A stretch of 64,000 nucleotides of DNA from contig CAJHZI010000409.1 in assembly GCA_905160935.1 (NCBI GenBank), forward strand, positions 326,523 through 390,522. Reading direction: 5' to 3'. The notes under the pieces were generated by a model, which saw only the letters and a program-made list of their open reading frames with translations, was not told the DNA's origin and searched no databases. The stretch's first letter is position 1; each line of letters begins with the position of its first letter. This DNA is from Enchytraeus crypticus. Taxonomy: Eukaryota; Annelida; Clitellata; Enchytraeida; Enchytraeidae. Below are positions 9,001 through 16,042 of this stretch, in pieces. The position numbers and the translations under genes were made by a program.

Positions 9001-10265
9001 ATTACAATTGGTTTGGATTTGTATATTGTAAAGTTATACCTCCAAAAGGTTTATATCAGCCTGTACTACCCTACAAGCAGAAAACTAAACAAGCCCATAA
9101 ACTATTATTTGGATTATGTAGGACTTGTATGGGTTACATAGATTTAAAATGTGTCCATCAAAAGCCTGTAAAATGTAAACCAGATTGTAAAGTTAAAAGC
9201 TGTAAAGAATGTACATCTGTTAGAAAATTTATGAAGCAAAACTGCAGTGAATGTTACAATATTAGAAATGGAGAATGCTTTCATACAGATGATGAAAGAG
9301 CTATTACAGGGATTTGGTGTACTAATGAAATTGAGAAGGCTCTAGAAAAAGGCTATAAGATTGAACAAATTTATGAGGTACAACATTTTGAGAGCGCTAG
9401 TAATAATTTGTTCAAAGGGTATATAAAAAAGTTCTTGAAAATTAAACTAGAAAGCAGTAAATTTGATTGTTCTGAAGAAGAGTACAGACAAAAAGCCCGG
9501 GAATTGGGTATTGAATTAGGTAAGTTAGAATATAATCCAGGCTTAAGATTTATAGCTAAAATATGTTTAAATTCATTATGGGGTAAATTTGGACAAGTAC
9601 CTAAACATAGACAAAATAAATATATAGATAACGAGGTTGAGTATTATCAAATTGTACTGAATGATAAAATAGAAAGCTTTTCTCTATCATTTTTAAATGA
9701 TTCCATGGTTTATGCATCCTATGAAACTAAAGATCAATTCGTAAAAACAAGTTACAATACTAATATTTACATCGCATGCTTTACTTCAGCTTGGGCTAGA
9801 TTAAGATTATATGATATGATTGATAGATTGGGAAAAAATGTATGTTACATGGATACAGATAGCGTTGTTTACATTGAAGATGAAACTAATAAGTACATAT
9901 TTGAGCAATACATAGGAGATTCCTTAGGAGAATGGACTGATGAATTGAAAGGCAAGCACATTGAATTTTGGGCTTGTGCTCAATCAAAAGATTACGGATA
10001 TATATTAGATGATGGAAAATACATAGGAAAAGTTAAAGGATTCAGAGTAACAGCTGAAACAGAGAATAAGATGAATCACCAAGCCAGAGTAGATCTTATT
10101 AAGGGTAGTATTTCTAGTGTGGATATTAAATATAATCAATTTACTATAAAAAATAGTCAGATCTTTACAAAAGATTTATTAAAGCAATGGGGATTTAAAT
10201 TTGATAAAAGACGTATAGTAAGAGTAAGTGATAATGAAATATATACATTACCATATGGATATTGA
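6003..10265 (+). CDS. polB: Protein-primed family B DNA polymerase (pPolB), 1420 aa
   Basis: Replicates the element from protein-primed ends. A 3'-5' exonuclease domain starts at FDFET (about residue 570) with HYGKGYD (about 622) as its second motif. The polymerase motifs are DVVSLYP (about 970), NSLWGKFG (about 1189) and YMDTDS (about 1281), all intact. Between residues 470 and 560 lies a run of Cys/His pairs typical of Polinton polymerases. The N-terminal 400 residues contain TLCLVRA (Cys near 313) and NNNHYSV (His near 444), suggestive of the OTU/papain-like fold reported in some Polinton polymerases; this is tentative. Residues 40-65 and 110-135 are a direct internal duplication. ATG at 6003 lies 87 bases inside the left terminal repeat and sits in TATAAATG. 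Confidence 0.97.
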   Translation: MVLTNEELHKLEAFHNLQLGRNQVEIILGRKLTIKEWKSYTKDYRKIFTPIAKQAAKLSNKIGYLRSTNPDQELKKKYKNVAIQAAKVASRKTKPNDKHYLSKSFWKSLTPKDYREIFTPIAKQAAKRRYVKPFDTEQDLQNKYKTIFSKIVNRKFKTDEEPDDKYHFLKSLLKTEDSDDEFSIRKVFEYYNQKYRTTLAHWKVSGTANLFNIHKIIVELVAKMTEHLPQNTRIQVSIKTPSGREPHTCLLSKDEVANNLTEWTNYFIDYYDMNIEELTFKLTAIELPQGTGRANVISNLDDKHCIAQIKNTDTLCLVRAILVGLSYDIHKLQDVFKDKLTAEEIKSINFRRQGNYTKINEGIFSDNEIKYLRQGGEKKLQGVLAKAFHRIYSIPIKETGNDFSDIKLIEEKLDIEVQIYSMDTRQIYAGLPKPIKIYLILNNNHYSVISKLPAFLGTNARKWEAAEKLKCEACKNPTQRNKENRIKCNTCGKVFYSQSCYDNHSKNKKCIEHSYVCQKCYKFIKVKDRKPEDHRCGEKFCSNCKDWHIGEHKCFMQRKKLREPSEKYLFFDFETLLKLSKHVVNFCIAQYFNGDEYIFYNADDFCTWVFTKKHKDFTVIAHYGKGYDFQFVQEWLISHTQGAKPNVIYNGQKILQLEVKRGYNIRFIDSISFTMQALRYFPETFGLVELAKGYFPHEFNKEENQNYIGPYPDKKYYGYENMVTKDKEVFDKWYDTVKDQTFDFKKEMYKYCKSDVDILRRGCLKLRELFLEISGIDPFQYITIASVCQAIYRNEFLPSDTIAVINELETDNYSIKSIKWLKHKSLKQNLNIKHACNGGEHCIVVNNAQKLKVDGFCAETNTMYQFHGCYFHGCPHCYNDLTMNKVSGEYMYKLCEKTCRIDKAIREAGFNLETIWEHEFDNNTEIKNTSLSDYDLIEPPNIRDSFFGGRCEPIKLLHDCKAKKQKGRYIDVVSLYPTVMYYDKYPTGHPTRIIKPQKYDYNWFGFVYCKVIPPKGLYQPVLPYKQKTKQAHKLLFGLCRTCMGYIDLKCVHQKPVKCKPDCKVKSCKECTSVRKFMKQNCSECYNIRNGECFHTDDERAITGIWCTNEIEKALEKGYKIEQIYEVQHFESASNNLFKGYIKKFLKIKLESSKFDCSEEEYRQKARELGIELGKLEYNPGLRFIAKICLNSLWGKFGQVPKHRQNKYIDNEVEYYQIVLNDKIESFSLSFLNDSMVYASYETKDQFVKTSYNTNIYIACFTSAWARLRLYDMIDRLGKNVCYMDTDSVVYIEDETNKYIFEQYIGDSLGEWTDELKGKHIEFWACAQSKDYGYILDDGKYIGKVKGFRVTAETENKMNHQARVDLIKGSISSVDIKYNQFTIKNSQIFTKDLLKQWGFKFDKRRIVRVSDNEIYTLPYGY

Positions 10266-10295
10266 GTTTCAAGTATGATGATTTTAAAATATATA

Positions 10296-10541
10296 CTAAT
10301 CACCAATAGCTATCCAATGACATTGATCTCCAGGTTTATAATGACCTTCTACAAAGTATTGAAAACCATCTTTTGTAATATTACACGTGTTAATATGCAG
10401 AGCCCAATCCCGACCATATTGAGCTGATCTCACTAACTGACAAATAACAACTGGAGGTTCTGTAAATTTATGAGGTGTAAACCCAGATCCACCACTAAAT
10501 CTTGAACCAAGTATATTTTGCTTTCCAAACTCTACTTTCAT
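10296..10541 (-). CDS. Small H-type-lectin-like protein (81 aa)
   Basis: Convergent with PolB and divergent from the ATPase. The pattern of an aromatic-Pro-Pro-Val start (FTEPPVVICQLV), a central beta region, ITKDGFQYFVEG and the ending CHWIAIG matches the H-type lectin repeat, normally 65-80 residues with a Trp-x-Ala-x-Gly end. H-type lectins bind GalNAc-type glycans, so a host-attachment role on a virion would be reasonable but is inference. ATG at 10541 sits in ATTAAATG on the minus strand. No signal peptide or transmembrane helix is visible. Confidence 0.65.
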   Translation of the reverse strand: MKVEFGKQNILGSRFSGGSGFTPHKFTEPPVVICQLVRSAQYGRDWALHINTCNITKDGFQYFVEGHYKPGDQCHWIAIGD

Positions 10542-10610
10542 TTAATAGGGAAATATTTATAAAATAAAATATAAAATTGAAATAATTTTATATGGAGTTT
10601 ATACTGATAA

Positions 10611-11534
10611 ATGGAAGCGAAGTATTATTGGATATCGAAGAAGAGTAAGAAGCATTCCGATATATTTCCGGAGTCATTCCGATGCTCAATAATCGGACAA
10701 TCGGGTTCCGGGAAAACGGCTTTACTTATGCGGATGCTACTTCAGGAAGATATGTTAGATTACAATAAGCTATATGTATTTGGAAGATCCCTTCATCAAC
10801 CGGAATATCAAATACTAAAAGCTGGCTTTGATAATAAATTACCAAAGTCTGATATAACAGAAATCCTAATGTATAATTCTGTGATTAATGAACGCGATGA
10901 AAAGCCGGAAGTTATAGCGGCAGGACTTGCCCAAGAATTAGAAGATGAGGAGAAAGGAGATATATCTTGTGAATACTATGAAGATCCATCCGATATTTCA
11001 GATCCTAAAGAGTTTGATAAACATGACAAGAATCTAATAATATTTCACGATATTATGACAGATAAAAATCAATCGGCACCTGGGGCATTTTTTACTAGAA
11101 GCAGGCATAATAATATCGATTGCATATATATTTCTCAAAATTACTATCATTTACCTAGACATACTATTAGATCAAATTCTAATTTCCTAATCTTATTCAA
11201 CCTAGATCCCACAGACACTGATAATTTATATAGAGATTCTGGAGCAAGCGTTGATTTTAAAGATATTAATAAATTTAGACAGTTGTGTGAACAAGCATGG
11301 TCGAAGAAATATGGATATTTAGTTATAGATAAATCAAAAACAAATATCAATGAAAAATATAGATTTAAATTAGAACTTGAAAAACCTGTACAGTTAGTTG
11401 AAAATATAGTATCACAACCTATAGATAGAATACGTAGAGCTACAAAAACTTGTACATCTTGCAACCTAACAATGTTAAGTTCTAGTCATGCCAAACATAT
11501 TAAATCGAAGCGTCATGAAAAAGCTTTCATATAA
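10611..11534 (+). CDS. FtsK/HerA-like genome packaging ATPase with C-terminal zinc finger (307 aa)
   Basis: Walker A IIGQSGSGKTALL is at residues 27-39; the Walker B strand NLIIFHDIM lies near 141-149. The following ARHNNIDCIYISQNYYHLPR-like stretch (here RSRHNNIDCIYISQ) is typical of Polinton and adenovirus-like A32-type packaging ATPases. It pumps DNA into preformed capsids. The last 30 residues read as a C2H2 zinc finger (CTSC...HAKHIKSKRH), which could serve DNA or capsid-protein binding. Start ATG lies in GATAAATG, 69 bases from the divergent lectin start. Confidence 0.95.
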   Translation: MEAKYYWISKKSKKHSDIFPESFRCSIIGQSGSGKTALLMRMLLQEDMLDYNKLYVFGRSLHQPEYQILKAGFDNKLPKSDITEILMYNSVINERDEKPEVIAAGLAQELEDEEKGDISCEYYEDPSDISDPKEFDKHDKNLIIFHDIMTDKNQSAPGAFFTRSRHNNIDCIYISQNYYHLPRHTIRSNSNFLILFNLDPTDTDNLYRDSGASVDFKDINKFRQLCEQAWSKKYGYLVIDKSKTNINEKYRFKLELEKPVQLVENIVSQPIDRIRRATKTCTSCNLTMLSSSHAKHIKSKRHEKAFI

Positions 11535-11549
11535 TCTTTCAGCTAATAA

Positions 11550-11843
11550 ATGGACGCACAACTTCTGAAGCTTGCCGATTTACAAATTGATCATTCCTAT
11601 TATGTGGTTGGATATAAGCCGATAAAAAATACTAAATTTGGAAATACTTATATTATCAGATGTACACACATGCTTAACAATGAAGAATTTGAAATGTTTG
11701 CCACTAAACTAATAGCTTCATATATTTCTCTAAATTCCCCAAAAAATAAATTTTTATTCACCGTTAGAAAAAATTCTAAATACACATACGCTGACATTTC
11801 TGGATATATTCCAAACTGCTCATCTTATATTCAATTGAATTAA
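11550..11843 (+). CDS. Conserved-type small Polinton protein, unknown function (97 aa)
   Basis: Starts 15 bases after the ATPase stop, in TAATAAATG. The beginning (YYVVGYKPIKNTKFGNTYII) followed by alternating hydrophobic strands and a Phe/Tyr-rich end suggests a small beta-barrel, perhaps an OB-fold nucleic-acid-binding protein. That is inference from pattern only. No catalytic motif, signal peptide or membrane helix. Confidence 0.7.
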   Translation: MDAQLLKLADLQIDHSYYVVGYKPIKNTKFGNTYIIRCTHMLNNEEFEMFATKLIASYISLNSPKNKFLFTVRKNSKYTYADISGYIPNCSSYIQLN

Positions 11844-11858
11844 TTTTCATTCCACTAA

Positions 11859-12425
11859 ATGGAAATATATTGTCTTAAATGTAAAAGTAAGACTTTAACT
11901 TTAGACTTAATTGAATCCATAACTAAAAATAATAAACCAATACTTAAAGGTATACTTAAAGTAATACTTAAAGGTGAAGTTTGTGGATCTAAAAAGAATA
12001 GATTTATATCTAAGCCTACAACTGGAGGGGATATAGTTTCATCTGTAATTTCTAAAATACCTAATGAATTTCATCTTAGAACTCTGAAAGGTAAGAAATA
12101 TTCATTCTGTGGTCCCAATACAAAGCTAGAGGAAAGATTAAATCCTGATGACACACCAAAAGAATGGTCAAAACCTATAAATAAAGTTGATGAAGTTTGT
12201 TTAAAACATGATTTAGCTTATAGAGATTCTGATTTAGGAAAGGGAACTAGGCGTGAAGCAGATAAGAAAATGTTACAAGAACTTGATAATCTTAAAGATT
12301 TGAATTTTAATGAAAAATTAGGTAAAGCAGTTATTAAGCCGATTATAGCTGCAAAATATAAATTAGGTTTAGGAATATTAAAAAAAACAAAATCGAAGAA
12401 GCTAAAGAATTACACAAACCCATAA
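11859..12425 (+). CDS. Zinc-ribbon plus phospholipase A2-like virion protein (188 aa)
   Basis: The N-terminus YCLKCKSKT (residues 4-12) with later CGSKKNRFI resembles the small DUF5679-type zinc ribbon, with the second Cys pair reduced. Residues about 85-130 carry the parvovirus-type PLA2 signature: YSFCGPNTKLEERL as the Ca-binding loop and VDEVCLKHDLAYRDSD with the catalytic His-Asp pair, then an Asp (ADKKM). Such domains let incoming virions breach endosomal membranes. Start ATG lies in CACTAAATG. The 3' end crosses A-AAA-AAA-C (12380-12387), where a -1 shift would lead into the integrase. Confidence 0.85.
   Translation: MEIYCLKCKSKTLTLDLIESITKNNKPILKGILKVILKGEVCGSKKNRFISKPTTGGDIVSSVISKIPNEFHLRTLKGKKYSFCGPNTKLEERLNPDDTPKEWSKPINKVDEVCLKHDLAYRDSDLGKGTRREADKKMLQELDNLKDLNFNEKLGKAVIKPIIAAKYKLGLGILKKTKSKKLKNYTNP
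12380..12386 (+). promoter_or_regulatory. Candidate -1 ribosomal frameshift site (A-AAA-AAA)
   Basis: In the PLA2 frame the codons are TTA AAA AAA ACA. A one-base backward slip on the two AAA codons enters the integrase frame (AAC AAA ATC ...), which is open and conserved from there. No clear stimulatory stem or pseudoknot is seen downstream. A homopolymer-length mutation or assembly error in this run of eight A is the alternative. Confidence 0.4.
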
Positions 12426-13177
12426 TAAAGAAATTTAAACGAAGAAAAGTTATAGTGTATAATATAGATGATATATGGTCAGCAGATTTAGTTGATATGA
12501 GACAATACGCAAAGCAAAATAAAGGATTCAATTACATTCTGACTGTAATAGATGTATTCTCTAAATTTGGTTGGGCAATACCGATAAAAGTTAAGACAGG
12601 TAAACAAATGATTGAATTATTTCAACAATTATTTAAAGAAAGAAAACCTAAAAAATTATGGACTGATGCAGGAAAGGAATTTATTAACAAAGAATTTAAG
12701 AAATTCTTAACTGATAATGAAATAGAGTTATATCAAACGTTCAATGAAGGTAAGGCTGTTGTTATTGAAAGATTTAATAGAACTATTAAAGAAAAGATGT
12801 GGAGATATTTTACTGAAACAGGTAGTAACAAATATTTAGATGCTTTACCTAAACTGATTCATGAATATAATAATACAATTCATTCTACAATTAAAATGAC
12901 TCCAACTGAAGGATCAAAGTTGGAAAATGAACACAAGATTAGCTATATACCACAACCTACAAACGAGAAACCAAAATTTAAAATAGGTGATAGAGTTAGA
13001 ATTTATAAATATAAAAAATTATTTTCAAAAGGTTACGAAACAAATTGGACTGAAGAAATATTCACTGTATCTCAAATTATCAATACATCTCCGATAACAT
13101 ATAAAATAAAAGATTTAAACGGAGAAGATATTATTGGTTCCTTTTACAAGCAAGAATTGAACTTATCATCATTTTAA
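12386..13177 (+). CDS. int: Retroviral-type (rve) integrase of the Polinton
   Basis: DDE catalytic core: Asp in WSADLVDM (about 12480), Asp in LWTDAGKEF (about 12660) and Glu in VIERFNRT (about 12765), followed by a beta-rich C-terminal DNA-binding domain (KFKIGDRVRIYKY). The frame is open from 12362 but has no ATG before well into the core; sequence typical of Polinton integrases (AKELHKPIIKKF) starts near 12401, inside the PLA2 ORF. I start it at the codon after a possible -1 slip on A-AAA-AAA. An internal GTG at 12455 would cut away conserved sequence. The protein lacks the usual N-terminal region, so it is short. Confidence 0.9.
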   Translation, partial: NKIEEAKELHKPIIKKFKRRKVIVYNIDDIWSADLVDMRQYAKQNKGFNYILTVIDVFSKFGWAIPIKVKTGKQMIELFQQLFKERKPKKLWTDAGKEFINKEFKKFLTDNEIELYQTFNEGKAVVIERFNRTIKEKMWRYFTETGSNKYLDALPKLIHEYNNTIHSTIKMTPTEGSKLENEHKISYIPQPTNEKPKFKIGDRVRIYKYKKLFSKGYETNWTEEIFTVSQIINTSPITYKIKDLNGEDIIGSFYKQELNLSSF

Positions 13178-13192
13178 AAATATAGTTAATAA

Positions 13193-14029
13193 ATGAGTTC
13201 ATTAGTAAGGTTTAAAGAAGAGTTGATGAATGGAGAAAATCAAGAATTGCTCAAGAAAGTATCCACTCAAAATAGAAAATTAAGGAAAAGATTTGATGAT
13301 GAAGTTATTGCTAAACAAAATGTACAAACAGAGCTAAAAGAAATCTACAAACCTATTACAGATACGCAACAGTTAACTATCAGTAAGCAGATTACAAGAA
13401 CGGATGATTTGTTTCAACAATTGTTAACAGATTTACAAGGTAAACATGATAGATCATCACGTTTACTTGCAGATATTATTAGAGGTTTAGTGAGATGTAA
13501 GGAAGAAACTAGACAACAAGGTTTAGATATTATCAGCTCAATAGCAAAACAACCATTATTAGCAGAATTAATTAGCAAATTAAATAACTATCCAGAATTA
13601 GTTAAGAAAATTATGCATCCTGATGGTATACAGAATCTTAATGAACAAGACAGAAAAACACTAGAACCTTTAAATCATCTCAATGACGATGATCTAAGAA
13701 CACTCGTACAATATTATGGGATACAAGAAAAGATTAAAGCCACAGAATATGAGGAGGAAGAAGATGTACAATTACCTACTTACACAGATTCTGTATTTCA
13801 GGAAAGTCCAAGTGATAATAAAATGTATAAAGAAGTAATGGTTAGTTTAATGAAAAGAAATCCTGGAATAAATAATAAAGGTAAATATGGAATCGTAACT
13901 GTTTCACCTATCTTTTATTACGAGGAAAATGATCCTGATACTGTAAAATTTGGTAACTACAATGTTCTATTCAAAGATAACAAAATTAAAATTGCAGACA
14001 AAGAATATATTCTTACACAAGGTTTATAG
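13193..14029 (+). CDS. DUF8207-like Polinton protein, N-terminal part (278 aa, premature stop)
   Basis: Long helical, charged N-terminus (coiled coil about residues 1-80), an acidic linker (EYEEEEDVQL, about 183-192), then a small beta domain (KYGIVTVSPIFYY ... YNVLFKDNKIKIADKEYILTQGL). This domain resembles the Polinton-associated DUF8207 family, in which the ending normally continues as GLW followed by a helical tail. Here TAG (14027-14029) stands at the Trp position and the same frame stays open to 14413. Start is in AATAAATG. Function unknown; abundance in Polintons suggests a structural or assembly role. Confidence 0.75.
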   Translation: MSSLVRFKEELMNGENQELLKKVSTQNRKLRKRFDDEVIAKQNVQTELKEIYKPITDTQQLTISKQITRTDDLFQQLLTDLQGKHDRSSRLLADIIRGLVRCKEETRQQGLDIISSIAKQPLLAELISKLNNYPELVKKIMHPDGIQNLNEQDRKTLEPLNHLNDDDLRTLVQYYGIQEKIKATEYEEEEDVQLPTYTDSVFQESPSDNKMYKEVMVSLMKRNPGINNKGKYGIVTVSPIFYYEENDPDTVKFGNYNVLFKDNKIKIADKEYILTQGL

Positions 14030-14413
14030 TTATTGCTGAATAGAGTTAATCCCAATTTAGATGAAAGAATATTAGATACAGATTTAGATAACTATTTAAC
14101 TATTTGCATTGATTCTGGATTAGATTACAGGCAACATAAAACAGTAGGTAAAAAGGTACATAGTGTTCTTACAAAACTAAATAGATTGAATGAATTGGAT
14201 AAAGATGTTCAAGTGATAGGTAATGGACTAAATACAATAATTCTACCAGATAATGTAGATACGTTAAAAGAAAGATTAAACCTTCTGATTGGAGAATATT
14301 CTGCAGGAAACAAAAGTATGTTTAATGAAATTAATGCTATTTTAGATATTTTATTCAATAAAGGAATAATAACTAAGAAACAACTAAGAAACATTATACG
14401 CAAAATTAAATAA
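14030..14413 (+). pseudogene. DUF8207-like protein, C-terminal part after an in-frame TAG
   Basis: In frame with 13193-14029 and directly after its TAG. It carries the expected family continuation: an Asp-rich loop (NPNLDERILDTDLDNY), a helical segment and a C-terminal helix pair ending at 14413. There is no ATG or TAAATG at its head, so it is the cut-off tail of one gene, made only by readthrough if at all. Confidence 0.7.
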
Positions 14414-14419
14414 TAATAA

Positions 14420-15214
14420 ATGGAACAGAAATTAATTAATTTACTTGAACCCATTTCTGCTTACTTTCAGAAAAAGTCTATATCTAAATCTATTCTGATA
14501 ACCTATGATAATTCAGCCGAAGTTTATACTATTAAATTTCCTAATCCTATTATTCTTAATGATTATGATCTAGAAATTGCACTTGTAAATTTAGAGACCT
14601 GGTATAGTTTTGCAAATATTACACTAGCAAATAATAATTTTAAGTATTCAGTTGATGGTGGAAATACTTGGAAATTAATAACTATTGAAATTGGAGCATA
14701 TCAAATTGAAGCAATAAATGATGAGATTCAAAGGTTGATGAAACTAAATGGAGATTGGGATTCTGTTAGTAATGCTTATTATGTAACTTTATTTCCTAAT
14801 ATTTCAACCTTGAAATCGATTATTGATATAACCAATTCAGACTATAAAGTTGATTTTACAATACCGAACTCACTAAGAAGTATATTAGGTTTTGATGATA
14901 TAATTTTATCAAAAGGACGAAATGAATCACAATATATTGTTAACATTATCGAGTTCAACAGTATATATGTTAATTGCGATTGTATAACTGAATCGTTTGT
15001 TAACGGAATATCATCTCCAGTTTTATATTCATTTGGACCTAAGGTGCAGCCAGGTTTTAGAATTGTAGAATCGCCAGTTAATCTTGTTTATTTACCTTTG
15101 AACAGGAAAACATTGAGTGAATTTAGTATTTGGATAACAGATCAAGATGGAAGACCTATAGATTTTAGAGGAGAGAATATTACATGTAGATTTCATATTA
15201 GAAGCGTAAAATAA
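14420..15214 (+). CDS. Minor capsid (penton) protein, single jelly roll (264 aa)
   Basis: The ordered features of Polinton pentons are present: a strand-rich N-terminal half, IPNSLRSILGFDD (about residues 152-164), a central YVNCDCITESFVNG strand, then PVLYSFGPKVQPGF and the end DQDGRPIDFRGENITCRFHI. Pentons occupy the vertices of the icosahedral shell. Starts seven bases after the previous stop in AATAAATG. Length fits the family. Confidence 0.92.
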   Translation: MEQKLINLLEPISAYFQKKSISKSILITYDNSAEVYTIKFPNPIILNDYDLEIALVNLETWYSFANITLANNNFKYSVDGGNTWKLITIEIGAYQIEAINDEIQRLMKLNGDWDSVSNAYYVTLFPNISTLKSIIDITNSDYKVDFTIPNSLRSILGFDDIILSKGRNESQYIVNIIEFNSIYVNCDCITESFVNGISSPVLYSFGPKVQPGFRIVESPVNLVYLPLNRKTLSEFSIWITDQDGRPIDFRGENITCRFHIRSVK

Positions 15215-15219
15215 AGTTA

Positions 15220-15657
15220 TTACTCATCATCATCATCATCACTATCAGAATGCACAAAATTACAGAGATCTTCACCATACCCCTCTCTCAAATTCTCACA
15301 AATGCTAAAGAAAGAATTAAATTCTTTCGCGGCGAATAAAAACTTTTTACAAATTTTGCAACTAATATTGACATAATAACATTCTTCACCTATGCTACAA
15401 TTATTACACCTCATGCAATTGCACTCTAGTATTTCATTGCAGTAGAGACATCTATATTTTTCTATATTTTCTATATTTTGTAATTTAGACATTATAATAT
15501 CATTATCTGAATAAAAACCGTAGATAAGAATTAAAGTGTCTAGTGTAAGTTCATTGAAGTCAAATATTTTTTCTAACATATATATTAAAGACCAATCTTC
15601 TGTCTGATTCATAATAGCTTCTCTCAGAGCTTGTTCCTTGAGCTTTAAGGCTTCCAT
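15220..15657 (-). CDS. Cys-rich acidic-tailed protein, unknown function (145 aa)
   Basis: Encoded on the minus strand between penton and the 100-aa gene, ending five bases from the penton stop. Residues about 70-100 hold many cysteines in pairs (CLYC, CNCMRCNNC, CKIC), likely binding two zinc ions, and the protein ends in a run of Asp/Glu with Ser. The N-terminal half is helical. ATG at 15657 sits in AATAAATG on its strand. It could be a regulatory or host-interaction protein. Confidence 0.7.
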   Translation of the reverse strand: MEALKLKEQALREAIMNQTEDWSLIYMLEKIFDFNELTLDTLILIYGFYSDNDIIMSKLQNIENIEKYRCLYCNEILECNCMRCNNCSIGEECYYVNISCKICKKFLFAAKEFNSFFSICENLREGYGEDLCNFVHSDSDDDDDE

Positions 15658-15724
15658 TTATTATGTAGGTTTGTTTATAAAAGAAAAACATATAATACAA
15701 ATATTCTAATTAATACCTTATTAA

Positions 15725-16027
15725 ATGGGTCTCAAGCTAAAGAGAAAAGAAAGTAGAAAAATAATATGCGGAAAGGGTTATTGTCATTGTAGAAATAGAG
15801 AATATGTAAGTGGTAAAGGTTTTTTAGATATTTTAAAAAAAGTTTTACCAGGTGTTACAGAAAGCATTATTGAGTCTGCACCAGAAGTAATAGGAATAAA
15901 TCCTAAGATTGCTGATTCAACAAAAGCAATTGTTCAAGAGATAAGGAATAAAAGAAAACCAGAATTGCAAAATATTGTTGATAGAATTAATCAATTTAAA
16001 ATTGGAACTGGATTTGCTTACGTTTAG
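15725..16027 (+). CDS. Small basic virion-type protein (100 aa)
   Basis: Basic N-terminus with GKGYCHCRNREY, then an amphipathic segment GKGFLDILKKVLPGVTESII (about residues 36-55) and a C-terminal helix. Lies directly before the major capsid gene, where Polintons and adenoviruses keep small core or membrane-lytic proteins. The amphipathic helix suggests a protein VI/X-like role, but this is inference. Start in TTAAATG. Confidence 0.65.
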   Translation: MGLKLKRKESRKIICGKGYCHCRNREYVSGKGFLDILKKVLPGVTESIIESAPEVIGINPKIADSTKAIVQEIRNKRKPELQNIVDRINQFKIGTGFAYV

Positions 16028-16042
16028 TTTTTTCATTAATAA

